A stretch of DNA of 64,000 nucleotides from contig CALWVE010000028.1 in assembly GCA_944384905.1 (NCBI GenBank), forward strand, positions 1-64,000, in the 5' to 3' direction. The stretch's first letter is position 1. The number at the start of each line of letters is the position of its first letter. Below the pieces are notes generated by a model, which was not told where the DNA came from, made no database searches, and saw nothing but the letters and a program-made list of their open reading frames with translations. The position numbers and the translations under genes were made by a program. Positions 39,178-47,838 of the stretch are shown here, one piece after another. This DNA comes from an uncultured Clostridia bacterium (GTDB taxonomy: Bacteria; Bacillota; Clostridia; Oscillospirales; Acutalibacteraceae).

Positions 39178-40419
39178 ATGTTATCAAAACTTTCGGTTTA
39201 CCGTCCGCTCTTTAAACAGCGCGACTTTCTGTTCACCCTGTTCGGCAATACGATCTCGCGATTCGGCGATTCCGTAGACGCCATCGCGTTTTCGTGGATG
39301 ATGTACGAAGTAACCGGAAGCGCCTCGCTGATGGCGCTGATTCTGGCGGTGAATTATCTGCCCACGATTGTTTTGCAGCCGCTTTCGGGCGTTTTGTCCG
39401 AAAAAATGAACAAGCGCATCACCATCATCTGCTGTGATTCCATCCGCGGCATGATGATTCTAATCACCGCCATTCTCTTCTGGAACGGTCTGCTTTCCGC
39501 ACCGGTATTGTTTGCGGTGGTGTTGATCCAATCGAGCGTAGAAGCCTTCGAAGTGCCGGCCGCTTCGGCGTTTTCTGTTCGCTTGCTTCCCAAAGAACTG
39601 TACGCTACAGCCTCCGCGCTGCGGGGCAGCGTTTCCCGCGCGGCGGAACTGATCGGTCTGGCCTGTGCTGGCGGACTGGTAGCCGGGCTGGGCATTCCCG
39701 TCGCTTTGATGATCGACGCCGCCACGTTCTTTATCTGCGCGGCAAGCTACATTCCTGTGCGCTTCCGCGAAGAAAAACAAGAGGTTGCTTCGCGCCTTTC
39801 CGATTATTTTTCCGAACTCAAAGGCGGCATTTCCTATGCGCGCAGCACACCGGCCATTCTGGCGCTGATGCTTCTGGGCGCGATGCTGAATTTCTTCTCT
39901 GCGCCGATGGGGAGTTTCTTCACAATTTTTGTAGCCGATAATCTTCGGCTTTCCGCAGCTGCGCTTTCCGCCGCCAATATCTGCATAACCGTTGGCATGG
40001 GTCTGGGCGCGTTTGTGTGCCCGTTGATTGAAAAGCGGCTTTCCCGCCGATGGGTTCTGCTGTTCAGCGGCGTTTTCTTTGCCATACCGCAGCTGCTGTT
40101 CGGTCTGCTTCCAGTTTTGCCGGGCGATTGGCTGCGCTTCGCTTCTCTGCTTGTCATTTGCTTGTTCGACGGGTTCTTCTCCGGTATGGTAAACGTGGTG
40201 TTTTCCGCCTCGTTTATGGAAACGGTGGACCGCGATTATATGGCACGCATCTCCGGCCTGACAAACGCCGTCCTCTGCTGCACCATGCCTGTTTCGGCTC
40301 TGCTTTGCTCGGGCCTGGCGCTTTTCCTGCCTGTGCCGCTCATCCTGTCTTTTACCGGCGCCATCGCGCTCGTGTTCTTTCTCTGCGTCCGCTGGATTCC
40401 CGGCCTGCGCGATCTGTAA
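39178..40419 (+). CDS. MFS exporter (DHA3/MefA-like)
   Basis: 413 residues with about 12 membrane helices. The opening FTLFGNTISRFGDSVDAIAFSWMMYEVTGS and the loop after helix 2-3 (GVLSEKMNKRITIICCDSIRG) are typical of the DHA3 drug:H+ antiporters that include macrolide efflux protein Mef. It likely expels a toxic compound with proton exchange; the substrate is unknown. AAGGAG lies 8 bases before the ATG. It is followed after 23 bases by an ArsR-type regulator, the common arrangement for self-controlled efflux. Confidence 0.85.
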   Translation: MLSKLSVYRPLFKQRDFLFTLFGNTISRFGDSVDAIAFSWMMYEVTGSASLMALILAVNYLPTIVLQPLSGVLSEKMNKRITIICCDSIRGMMILITAILFWNGLLSAPVLFAVVLIQSSVEAFEVPAASAFSVRLLPKELYATASALRGSVSRAAELIGLACAGGLVAGLGIPVALMIDAATFFICAASYIPVRFREEKQEVASRLSDYFSELKGGISYARSTPAILALMLLGAMLNFFSAPMGSFFTIFVADNLRLSAAALSAANICITVGMGLGAFVCPLIEKRLSRRWVLLFSGVFFAIPQLLFGLLPVLPGDWLRFASLLVICLFDGFFSGMVNVVFSASFMETVDRDYMARISGLTNAVLCCTMPVSALLCSGLALFLPVPLILSFTGAIALVFFLCVRWIPGLRDL

Positions 40420-40442
40420 TCCACTGAAAAGGAAGTCTGTTT

Positions 40443-41555
40443 ATGCCTGTAACGATCCAATATTATAACGATGTACTAACCGATACGGCTGCTATTCTGG
40501 CCAATTTGATGCTGTGGCGGAAAAAGCCGGAAGAAAAAAAATTGCCCGGCGTGTTTATGCAGGAATTTATCCAGCGTTATCATGTGGAAGAGCAGAAAGA
40601 AGACCTCCTGAAAGCCGGAGAGGCACTCGACCGGCTATATATCGCCGTGGAAGAAGCCGCCAAAGACTTGCCGCAGAGCCGTTTGGAAGCTTATTTTACC
40701 CCACTTGCTTCCGGGCAAATTTCCGTGGGCGAAGCTTTGGCGCGCCTGATCGGCCTGAAACTGACCCCCAATGACTTCCCGCCCGAACAGCGGCCGCAGA
40801 TTTCCATCAAAACTGCCGCGCATATCCTTCCCCAAAACGATACCCCCGGCTGGGATGACTACCCCGATTATGATTCTTTTCTGGATGCACTCAGTCACTC
40901 CGATTTTGCGCCCGAAGTCAAATGGATGGCCGCCGACCTGGCCCGCCGCACACAGGAAATTGAAGACGAAGTTCTTTCGATTCTCGAACGCCCCGCCTCC
41001 GCCTACCGGGAGACCATGTCCGAACTGAAACCGTGGTTTGACCGCAGTTTTGAAGCGATGAAACAAAAGGTGGAAGCAAACCCGAACGATCCGTTCGGAG
41101 AGGGCTGGTTCCTGATGCAGGATACACCTGACGAAAACCGTACCTTTTTAATTTGTCCTTCTGCTGCCTCCTGGAACGGCATGGGCATGTGGATGACATC
41201 TTTAAAGCCCGGAGCGACTGCCCTACTTTATGTGGGATGCCTGTGCTTTGATTTAATGGACTTATTACAAGACGGAGATACACTGCTTACCCTGCATCTG
41301 TCTGATGCGGCCAAAGCGCTTGATGACCGGCAGCGGCTGAAAATTTTGCTTGCCCTGCGCGAAGGTTCGCTGTGCGGTTCCGAGCTTTCGGAACGGCTTG
41401 GGCTTTCTGCCGCCACAATTTCCCATCACATGAACCTGCTTTTGCAGGCCGGGCTAATCTCGGTTGAAAAAGTCGGCAACCGCCTGCAATACAGCCTGCG
41501 CCCGCAGGGCTGCGAACAAATGGTAAAAGATCTGCAATCCCTGTTTGGTTTGTAG
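40443..41555 (+). CDS. ArsR-family transcriptional regulator with long N-terminal ligand domain
   Basis: 370 residues. The last 90 are a winged helix of ArsR type (KALDDRQRLKILLALREGSL then CGSELSERLGLSAATISHHM). The first 280 residues are a helical domain found in a Firmicute subgroup of ArsR regulators; I do not know its ligand. No metal-binding CxC motif of classical ArsR/SmtB is present, so it probably senses an organic compound exported by the MFS protein just upstream. AAAAGGAAG precedes the ATG. The multi-hairpin repeat copy B begins 20 bases after its stop. Confidence 0.8.
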   Translation: MPVTIQYYNDVLTDTAAILANLMLWRKKPEEKKLPGVFMQEFIQRYHVEEQKEDLLKAGEALDRLYIAVEEAAKDLPQSRLEAYFTPLASGQISVGEALARLIGLKLTPNDFPPEQRPQISIKTAAHILPQNDTPGWDDYPDYDSFLDALSHSDFAPEVKWMAADLARRTQEIEDEVLSILERPASAYRETMSELKPWFDRSFEAMKQKVEANPNDPFGEGWFLMQDTPDENRTFLICPSAASWNGMGMWMTSLKPGATALLYVGCLCFDLMDLLQDGDTLLTLHLSDAAKALDDRQRLKILLALREGSLCGSELSERLGLSAATISHHMNLLLQAGLISVEKVGNRLQYSLRPQGCEQMVKDLQSLFGL

Positions 41556-41575
41556 TTTTATGCTCACCTTTCAAA

Positions 41576-41740
41576 AGGGAACCCCCGGCGAGGGTTCCCT
41601 ATGCCGAAATCGTCCCCCGGACGATTTCGGCTACCCTCCTGCGCTTCATGAGTCAAAGAATTTCGCGTTCTGCGGAACGCGCCGAGGGCGTCGCCCCTCG
41701 ACCCCACCGCCTTTTGAAAAAGGTGGACGAAAACTTTAAC
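41576..41740 (-). repeat. Modular multi-hairpin repeat, copy B
   Basis: Opposite orientation to copy A. On the + strand: AGGGAACCC/GGGTTCCCT (41576-41600, identical to copy A), a 13-bp stem GCCGAAATCGTCC/GGACGATTTCGGC (41603-41631), conserved TACCCTCCTGCGCTT (41632-41646), CGCGTTC/GAACGCG with loop TGCG (41664-41681), CGAGGG/CCCTCG (41683-41700), an imperfect stem around CCTTTTGAAAAAGG (41704-41726), then ACGAAAACTTT. Each hairpin occupies the place of one in copy A. It lies between the converging ArsR and GH31 genes. Confidence 0.8.
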
Positions 41741-41787
41741 TTTTATATCAGAAGTCTCTCTGCACGATACTTTACACATAGACTGAA

Positions 41788-41836
41788 AAACGGCTTCTCC
41801 CCGCACATCTAATGCAGGAGAAGCCGTTTCGCTTTT
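41788..41836. terminator. Bidirectional terminator between the ArsR and GH31 genes
   Basis: AAACGGCTTCTCC / GGAGAAGCCGTTT is a perfect 13-bp stem with a 16-base loop. It is followed by CGCTTTTTTATTTT rightward and by TTTTTCAG leftward, so it can end both transcripts. Confidence 0.85.
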
Positions 41837-41847
41837 TTATTTTCTGC

Positions 41848-44226
41848 TTATTCTTTTCCGACTACCGTCACCGTATAGCGGGGTTCTTCCGGCATACCGG
41901 GCCAGCCGCCCTGGCGTTTGCCGATTGTCAAGCGCTGGGTTTGTTCATCCCAGTTTACCGGCGTTTGGGCATAAGCGCCGTCAAGGCACTCGTAACCGTC
42001 GCCCGCATCTTCATACAGCACAAACGAGGCGTCCTTGCCCGGGTAGACACGCAGTTCAATCGTATCGGAACGCTCTCCGGTATGCTGTACGGCTTTTCCA
42101 AGCGGTAAAATGCTGCCCGCGCGCACAAACACCGGAATGCGTTCCAGTTCGGCCGCCGCTTCAATCTCCTGTCCGCCTTCAAATCGTTCGCCCGTCCAGA
42201 AATCGTACCAATCCGCGCCCTCGGGCAAATACACCGTGCGCGTTTTGGCAATTTCGGAAAGTTTCTCGGAATTCTTTTCGTAATACATCGGATGCAAAAC
42301 CGGGCAGACAAGCAGTTCTTTGCCTAGCATAAATTCGTCCGCCGTTTGGCAGGCGCGGGCATCATTCGGAAAATCGAACGCCAGCATCCGCATCAGCGTG
42401 CCGCCGGACTGCCACACATCGCGCGCCAAAGCATCCAGATACGGCAGCAGCCGGTAGCGCAGGCGGATCATCTTGGCCAGCGCCTCATACCACACGCTGC
42501 CCTCTTCGCCGAATGCCCAGACTTCGCGGCGCACATCGGTGCCATGTGCGCGGAATACCGGCAGGAAAGCGCCCATCTGGAACCAGCGCACATACAGTTC
42601 GCGATAGCCCAAATCATCCAGTCCCTGCGGATAATCGCCGTCCCAAAACCACTGACGCGCCGTTTTCACGAAAAACGCGCCGATATCGAGCGTCCAATAC
42701 GGCAGGCCGGACGCACAGAAATTCAGCCCCGCGCCGATCTGGCGGCGCAACGTGTCCCAGCTGGCCGAGGTATCGCCCGACCACTGCACGGTCCCGTATT
42801 TCTGCTGACCGGTATACGCGCTGCGAATCAGATTCATGACGCGCTTTTCACTGCACGCGCGCTGCCCATTGAAGATTGTGCGGGCATGCTCAAGCGCATA
42901 GGTATTGGATACATCCAGCGGCATAGATTGCCCCGCGTCCTGCACATATTCGGCGTACTGTCGGGCGGGATCGGGCCGCTGTTCGTGCGACCATTCCGGA
43001 CTGAACGGCTCGCAGGAATCGCACCACCAGGCGTCGATTCCGTGATCGAACAGACCTTCTTTTGCCTGCCGCCAATAAAGCGCCCGCGCCTCAGAATCAA
43101 ACGGATCGTAAAGTTCCGTTGCCGGAAGCAGTTTGCCCGCCTGTTTAAATTCACGGTAATTGGCACAGCTCGGGTCCATATTGGGCCAGATCGAAATCAT
43201 CAGACGTGTGTGCAGATCGTGCAGTTTTTCCATCATTCCCTTCGGGTCTGGGAACCGCGCAGGATCAAAAGTTTTCTGTCCCCACTGTCCGTCTTCCCAA
43301 GAGCACCAGTCGAGTACCAACGCATCCAGACCAAGCCCGCGGCGGCGGTATTCTTCGGCGGTTTCGATCAATTCCTGTGCACTTTCGTAACGTTCCTGCG
43401 ACTGAATATAGCCATACGCCCAGCGCGGAAGCGGCGCGGCCGCACCCGTAAGCCGGCGGTATCCGGCGATCATTTCGTCCATACCGCCGAACAATATATA
43501 ATAATCAAGCTGCGGCGCGCCCTCCATTGCCATGGTGGAAACCTCGCCATCGTCGCGGAAAATCATGGGGCTGCCGCACGAAAAAAGTATGCCTGCTCCC
43601 CGGTTGGAAAGCAGCAGCGGTATAGCGATTTCACGGTTTGACTGATTCAGATACCGTTCTCCGCCGCGCAGATTAAGTTTTCCGTTTTCGGCCTGTCCCA
43701 AACCATAGAGGCAAGTTTCTTCTGGCCATGTAAACGAAACGCGGGCACGATACAGGCGTTTATCAAACACTTTATTGGCCGAAACGATCCGGGGCTTGAG
43801 GCCGTCGGGCGTAGAAACCTTTTCCACCACGAGCTGATCGTCGACGATAATCCGCTGGGAATCGAAGCCTTCAAGCGTACTGCCGCATTCGTGCAGGCAA
43901 ATGCTTCCGTCCGGGCGGTAAAACGTAAGGAAAGCGGTGTCGCGGTTTACTTCCGCGCGGAAAAGATCGGTCTTCAGCCAAATCCGATTTTCCTCTTTCC
44001 CATTTTCCCAGGCCGAAAAAGGCGGCTGTTTTTCAACGCCGGGGCCATCCGGCAAACCGTCAAACGGATTTTCCGTTTGATCCGCAGGCAAAACCTGCAC
44101 CCGCAAAATGCTTTCTGCAACCGGCGTCAGGCAAATCGTGTGCGCCTCACTGTATAAAAACAATCGATCGTTTTCGCATTTGATTCGTTCAATTTTTGAT
44201 GATGGTTTTGGGGTAATTGAAAGCAT
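41848..44226 (-). CDS. GH31 family alpha-glycosidase
   Basis: 792 residues of glycoside hydrolase family 31 (alpha-glucosidases, alpha-xylosidases and others). The N-terminal beta-sandwich ends near LYGLGQAENGKLNLRG; the TIM barrel carries LDALVLDWCSWEDGQWG, the nucleophile Asp in WWCDSCEPFSPE and the acid/base Asp in VQWSGDTSASWDTL. The WCSWEDGQWGQKTFDP region resembles alpha-xylosidase or galactoside-active members rather than maltase, but this does not settle the substrate. No signal peptide, so cytoplasmic. AGGAGG lies just before the ATG. It is divergent from lexA; no sugar transporter is adjacent. Confidence 0.9.
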   Translation of the reverse strand: MLSITPKPSSKIERIKCENDRLFLYSEAHTICLTPVAESILRVQVLPADQTENPFDGLPDGPGVEKQPPFSAWENGKEENRIWLKTDLFRAEVNRDTAFLTFYRPDGSICLHECGSTLEGFDSQRIIVDDQLVVEKVSTPDGLKPRIVSANKVFDKRLYRARVSFTWPEETCLYGLGQAENGKLNLRGGERYLNQSNREIAIPLLLSNRGAGILFSCGSPMIFRDDGEVSTMAMEGAPQLDYYILFGGMDEMIAGYRRLTGAAAPLPRWAYGYIQSQERYESAQELIETAEEYRRRGLGLDALVLDWCSWEDGQWGQKTFDPARFPDPKGMMEKLHDLHTRLMISIWPNMDPSCANYREFKQAGKLLPATELYDPFDSEARALYWRQAKEGLFDHGIDAWWCDSCEPFSPEWSHEQRPDPARQYAEYVQDAGQSMPLDVSNTYALEHARTIFNGQRACSEKRVMNLIRSAYTGQQKYGTVQWSGDTSASWDTLRRQIGAGLNFCASGLPYWTLDIGAFFVKTARQWFWDGDYPQGLDDLGYRELYVRWFQMGAFLPVFRAHGTDVRREVWAFGEEGSVWYEALAKMIRLRYRLLPYLDALARDVWQSGGTLMRMLAFDFPNDARACQTADEFMLGKELLVCPVLHPMYYEKNSEKLSEIAKTRTVYLPEGADWYDFWTGERFEGGQEIEAAAELERIPVFVRAGSILPLGKAVQHTGERSDTIELRVYPGKDASFVLYEDAGDGYECLDGAYAQTPVNWDEQTQRLTIGKRQGGWPGMPEEPRYTVTVVGKE

Positions 44227-44264
44227 TTTTCTCCTCCTAATCCCGATTGGATTTTCTTGCCCCG

Positions 44265-44292
44265 ATTATAGCACACCATTTTCAAAAAGCAA
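44265..44292 (-). promoter_or_regulatory. Promoter of the GH31 gene
   Basis: Leftward TTGCTT (44287-44292), 16-bp spacer, TATAAT (44265-44270) with an extended TGC. CCCGATT is repeated at 44242 and 44261, around the start site. Confidence 0.65.
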
Positions 44293-44314
44293 GAAAAATT
44301 TCTCAAAGAAAAAT

Positions 44315-44354
44315 CAAACAAATGTTTGTATTTTCCGATCGGATATGCTATACT
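44315..44354 (+). promoter_or_regulatory. lexA promoter with overlapping LexA-box-like palindrome
   Basis: TTGTAT (44326-44331), 17-bp spacer, TATACT (44349-44354). The palindrome CAAAC-AAAT-GTTTG (44315-44328) overlaps the -35 box. It has the half-site spacing of the Firmicute LexA box GAAC-N4-GTTC but with AAAC/GTTT halves, suggesting a shifted specificity or a weak autoregulatory site. Confidence 0.6.
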
Positions 44355-44381
44355 GATAAAAAAGAAAGGCGGAGGTACGGT

Positions 44382-44972
44382 ATGAAGCAGCTTTCGAACA
44401 GCCAACAGAAGATTCTGCAATTTTTGAAGGAACGCTCCCGCGACGGTTTGCCGCCGTCTGTGCGGGAAATCTGCGCAGCTACCGGCCTGCGTTCCACCTC
44501 CACCGTGCACGCACACCTGAAAATGCTGGAGGAAAACGGATACATCTCCCGAAAAGCGGGACTCAATCGCGCCATCCATATCACCGGCGAAGACCGCCGC
44601 CCGATGGCCAGCGTTCCGATCGTCGGTAAGGTTACGGCCGGTTTGCCGATTCTCGCGTTTGAAGATGTAGAAGGGACGATCCCCTTCCCCGAAAAACCGG
44701 GCAAGGAATTGTTTGCCCTGCATGTCAGCGGCCTGAGTATGAAAGACGCCGGCATCCTCGACGGCGATTACGTCATCGCCGAGCGCACCCCTACCGCCGA
44801 AGACGGCGACATCGTGGTGGCGCTTATCGAAGATGAAGCAACCGTGAAACGCTTTTTCCGCGAGCCGGATTACATTCGCCTGCAGCCGGAAAACCCGGAT
44901 TTTGCGCCGATCTGTGTAACAGACGTTTCGATTCTCGGAAAAGTAATCGCCAGTATCCGCTATTATGAATAA
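44382..44972 (+). CDS. lexA: LexA repressor
   Basis: 196 residues. The N-terminal winged helix (QQKILQFLKERSRDGLPPSV to HLKMLEENGYISRKAG) binds SOS operators; the C-terminal protease has the cleavage site Ala86-Gly87 in KVTAGLP, catalytic Ser119 in SGLSMKD and Lys156 in EATVKRF. RecA-triggered self-cleavage turns on DNA repair genes. I chose the ATG at 44382 because GGAGGT lies 5 bases upstream; a longer frame crosses the promoter. It has a palindromic site over its own -35 and a bidirectional terminator behind it. Confidence 0.96.
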   Translation: MKQLSNSQQKILQFLKERSRDGLPPSVREICAATGLRSTSTVHAHLKMLEENGYISRKAGLNRAIHITGEDRRPMASVPIVGKVTAGLPILAFEDVEGTIPFPEKPGKELFALHVSGLSMKDAGILDGDYVIAERTPTAEDGDIVVALIEDEATVKRFFREPDYIRLQPENPDFAPICVTDVSILGKVIASIRYYE

Positions 44973-44976
44973 ACAA

Positions 44977-45013
44977 AACCCTGCCGTGCAGCTGCATGGC
45001 AGGGTTTCTTATT
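44977..45013. terminator. Terminator between lexA and GH172
   Basis: AACCCTGCC / GGCAGGGTT 9-bp stem, followed by TCTTATTTTT rightward and by TTGTTT leftward. It serves lexA and probably also the convergent GH172 gene. Confidence 0.85.
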
Positions 45014-45014
45014 T

Positions 45015-46103
45015 TTAGATCACTTCCAGCGCGTCGCGGTCGAGAAGTTTCGGGAAAGGTACGGTCGGCAGCGTCTGATACCAGTATGCTACAGATGCAA
45101 TATCATCCTGCAAAGGCAGGTAGCGTCCTTCGCTGCGCCAGCCAAGCGCCTGAATCGTTACACGCAGATTTTCATCGAAACGGATCGGGTCCTGAATATG
45201 CCAGCGATACATGCCAAAGCGCATCTGGCTTTTATAGAGCGTATCGGGCAGGATCACCTGATGCAGGCCCACATAAGGCGTTGTAAACACTTCGTAGCGG
45301 TCGTGCGTCACAGGGTTTTCAAAATCGTAGGAACCGCAGAAATAATCTTCGGTACCTGTTCCGCAGATGGTGGGATATTCGGTATCGCCGTCCATATAGA
45401 ACTTGATCTCGCCTTCGCCCCACCAGCCGTTGTTGTGTACGCCCCAGGCCATGTAGGTTCCAACATAATGTCCCTTGCCCTGTACACCGTCGAGAATGGT
45501 GTACACTTCTTTATACGGCAGCGGATTTACCCGGCGAAACTGCGCATGGAAGTAGGCGCAATCTTCCGGCACTTTGGCCAGGCAGTAGTCGATCTGATAA
45601 TAATAGGTCAGCGTCTGCGGACTGCGGTTTTCCAGCGTGATGCGGCAGCGTTTGCGGAACGGCATCGGCCAGTAGCAGTTGAACGCACTGCCGGGATTTA
45701 CACACACGGCCAGCGAAGAAAGCTGCGCATAGCTTCCCCAGCCCGAGCAGAAAAAGTCACCCACAGGCGACTCCACCGACGGGGTTTCCTGATCGTCCCA
45801 GTAGAAACGAATAATCACATCGCGCCAGTTTCCGGTGGGCGTCATCCAGATATGCTGAATCATGCCCTCACCTTCAATGTTGCAGATCTCAAACGTCTGC
45901 CCGGCTTCGATACGGATATAGGGATTGACTTTCCATCCCTTGCCCAGATCACGGGCCGCCGCGCGGGCCGAACCGTTTTCAAGCTCACACCGGGCGCCTC
46001 CGCCCTTTTCTCCCGTAAAATTTTCCGGCGAAATCGAGCGCGTTTTGGCATCAGAAAGCCGCGAAAGCGTTCCCATACCGCCCATCCAATTGGTCTCAAA
46101 CAT
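45015..46103 (-). CDS. GH172 (former DUF2961) family glycoside hydrolase
   Basis: 362 residues, matching the DUF2961 family now classed as GH172, whose characterised members act on alpha-D-fructofuranosides/difructose anhydride or D-arabinofuranosides. Seen: the jelly-roll strands EGEGMIQHIWMTPTGNWRD and FYWDDQETPSVESPVGDFF, and the acidic motifs GEGEIKFYMDGD and GTGTEDYF, which carry the likely catalytic glutamates. No signal peptide; these enzymes form trimers or hexamers in the cytoplasm. GGAGGGG precedes the ATG. A promoter lies upstream, whose -35 overlaps the T-run of the permease terminator. Confidence 0.88.
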   Translation of the reverse strand: MFETNWMGGMGTLSRLSDAKTRSISPENFTGEKGGGARCELENGSARAAARDLGKGWKVNPYIRIEAGQTFEICNIEGEGMIQHIWMTPTGNWRDVIIRFYWDDQETPSVESPVGDFFCSGWGSYAQLSSLAVCVNPGSAFNCYWPMPFRKRCRITLENRSPQTLTYYYQIDYCLAKVPEDCAYFHAQFRRVNPLPYKEVYTILDGVQGKGHYVGTYMAWGVHNNGWWGEGEIKFYMDGDTEYPTICGTGTEDYFCGSYDFENPVTHDRYEVFTTPYVGLHQVILPDTLYKSQMRFGMYRWHIQDPIRFDENLRVTIQALGWRSEGRYLPLQDDIASVAYWYQTLPTVPFPKLLDRDALEVI

Positions 46104-46147
46104 ACAGACCCCTCCATTCTGCGGCGCCTTGCGCCGTCTTTAGCCTG

Positions 46148-46176
46148 ATTGTATGATAGCCCTCAAAAAAAGTCAA
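46148..46176 (-). promoter_or_regulatory. Promoter of the GH172 gene
   Basis: Leftward TTGACT (46171-46176), 17-bp spacer, TACAAT (46148-46153). Confidence 0.75.
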
Positions 46177-46206
46177 GCGGCACACGGAAAAATCCATGTG
46201 CCGCTT
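46163..46206 (-). terminator. Intrinsic terminator of the purine permease
   Basis: AAGCGGCACA / TGTGCCGCTT 10-bp stem with a 12-base loop (46175-46206), then GACTTTTTTT leftward. The tail is shared with the -35 region of the GH172 promoter, a compact arrangement. Confidence 0.8.
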
Positions 46207-46236
46207 GTTCATTTTCAGTTACTCTTTACGTTACGA

Positions 46237-47661
46237 TCAGGCAACAAGGAAGAACTTCACCAGGAACAGCAAAGAAATGATATAGGTAAGCGCAGAAACT
46301 TCCTTGGCTTTACCGTCGAACACCTTCATAACGGTGTAAGCAATGAGGCCCAGACCGATTGCATGGCCGATGGAACCGGAAATCGGCATGGAGATCAGCA
46401 TGATGGCAACCGGAACCAACTGCAGCATATCGCCGAAGTCCACATTTTTCAGGCCGCCCAGCATCAAAACACCCACATAGATCAGGGCAGCAGAAGTAGC
46501 TGCGGCCGGGATCAAAGCAGCGATCGGAGCGATGAAGATGCAGGCCAGGAACAGGATACCGGTGGTCAGCGCGGTGAGACCGGTACGACCGCCCGCTTCT
46601 ACGCCGGAAGCAGATTCTACAAACGTGGTAACCGTGGAAGTACCGGCAGCAGCGCCAGCGATGGTACCAATAGCGTCGGCAACCAGGGCTTCCTTCATAT
46701 TGGGCATTTTACCGTCTTTATCGACCATGCCGGCGCGAGAAGCGGTACCCACCAGGGTGCCGATCGTATCAAACATATCGATCATGCAGAAGGTGATAAT
46801 CAGCGTGATGGCCGTGAACCAGCCGATCTGTGTAAAAGCAGCAAAGTCAAACTTGAAGAGCGTGGTTTCAACCATATCGCCAAACGGCGGCAGGAACGAA
46901 GCCGTAGCCAAAGAAGCAAACGGATTTACGCCCAGGAAGAAGTAGGAACCGGCCCAGTAAATAACAGAAGCGCCCAGCATACCGATCAGAACGGAGCCCT
47001 TTACCTTCTTGTGATCCAGAATTACGATGATGAACAGACCGATGAACATAGTGGCAACGGTGAGCACCATCTGCGGATAACCGGAACCCATGGTCGTCTG
47101 TGCCACACTGGGGGTCAGCGCACCAAAGAAATCACGCATTACATAGAAAGGACCACCCGTCTCGGAATACACGCCAGCATTGGAGCCCAGACCGATGTTC
47201 ATCAGCATCAGGCCGATAGCGGGAGCAATACCCATGCGGACACCAAGCGGGATGGCGTCTACGATTTTTTCGCGAATGTTGAAGAGAGAAAGCACCAGGA
47301 AAATGATGCCTTCGATGAGAATGATGCACAGCGCAGCCTGAAAACTCTTGAGGTAGGTCAGACCGGTCATGCCTGCGATGTTTGCCACAACCACAGCAAA
47401 GAAGCTGTTCAGACCCATACCGGGAGCCAGGGCAAACGGTTTGTTGGCGGCAAAAGCCATGACGAACATAGCCAGAGCGGAAGCCAAACAGGTTGCCAGG
47501 AACACACCGTTCCAGAGGTTCATTCCTTCTGCGCCGAAATTTGTGAGCAGATTCGGGTTCAGGGCGATGATGTAAGCCATCGTCATGAACGTAGTCAAAC
47601 CTGCTACAATCTCGGTGCGAACGTTGGTGCCGTTCGCTTTGAGCTTGAAGATTTTTTCCAT
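46237..47661 (-). CDS. NCS2-type purine permease (AzgA/PbuG-like)
   Basis: 474 residues with about 12-14 membrane segments. It matches the AzgA branch of nucleobase:cation symporter-2, which imports hypoxanthine, guanine or adenine with protons. Signatures: TEIVAGLTTFMTMAYIIALNP, ANKPFALAPGMGLNSFFAVVV, the sodium/proton-site segment MIDMFDTIGTLVGTA, and GTSTVTTFVESASGVEAGGRTGL in the second core. AGGAGGGTAAC precedes the ATG. It is a single-gene unit with its own promoter and terminator; I saw no purine riboswitch in the short leader. Confidence 0.92.
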   Translation of the reverse strand: MEKIFKLKANGTNVRTEIVAGLTTFMTMAYIIALNPNLLTNFGAEGMNLWNGVFLATCLASALAMFVMAFAANKPFALAPGMGLNSFFAVVVANIAGMTGLTYLKSFQAALCIILIEGIIFLVLSLFNIREKIVDAIPLGVRMGIAPAIGLMLMNIGLGSNAGVYSETGGPFYVMRDFFGALTPSVAQTTMGSGYPQMVLTVATMFIGLFIIVILDHKKVKGSVLIGMLGASVIYWAGSYFFLGVNPFASLATASFLPPFGDMVETTLFKFDFAAFTQIGWFTAITLIITFCMIDMFDTIGTLVGTASRAGMVDKDGKMPNMKEALVADAIGTIAGAAAGTSTVTTFVESASGVEAGGRTGLTALTTGILFLACIFIAPIAALIPAAATSAALIYVGVLMLGGLKNVDFGDMLQLVPVAIMLISMPISGSIGHAIGLGLIAYTVMKVFDGKAKEVSALTYIISLLFLVKFFLVA

Positions 47662-47697
47662 GCGTTACCCTCCTGAAAATTAAAGTAGGATGTTGAA

Positions 47698-47726
47698 ATT
47701 ATAGCATCGGCTTCGTCCTTTTGCAA
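47698..47726 (-). promoter_or_regulatory. Promoter of the purine permease gene
   Basis: Leftward TTGCAA (47721-47726), 17-bp spacer, TATAAT (47698-47703) with an extended TGC. Confidence 0.8.
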
Positions 47727-47802
47727 GGCATTTCGACATGAATTTTTAACAAATTCTTCACATGGCGTTTTCATTTAAAGAATTTTGTGAAATGATGCAA
47801 AC

Positions 47803-47828
47803 AGTGCCCGTCCAATCGGACAGGCACT
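47803..47828 (-). terminator. Terminator after the glycerol-1-phosphate dehydrogenase-like gene
   Basis: AGTGCCTGTCC / GGACGGGCACT 11-bp stem (one G-T pair) with a 4-base loop, ten bases after the stop; the T-rich tail is weak. Confidence 0.6.
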
Positions 47829-47838
47829 TGGCAAACTC

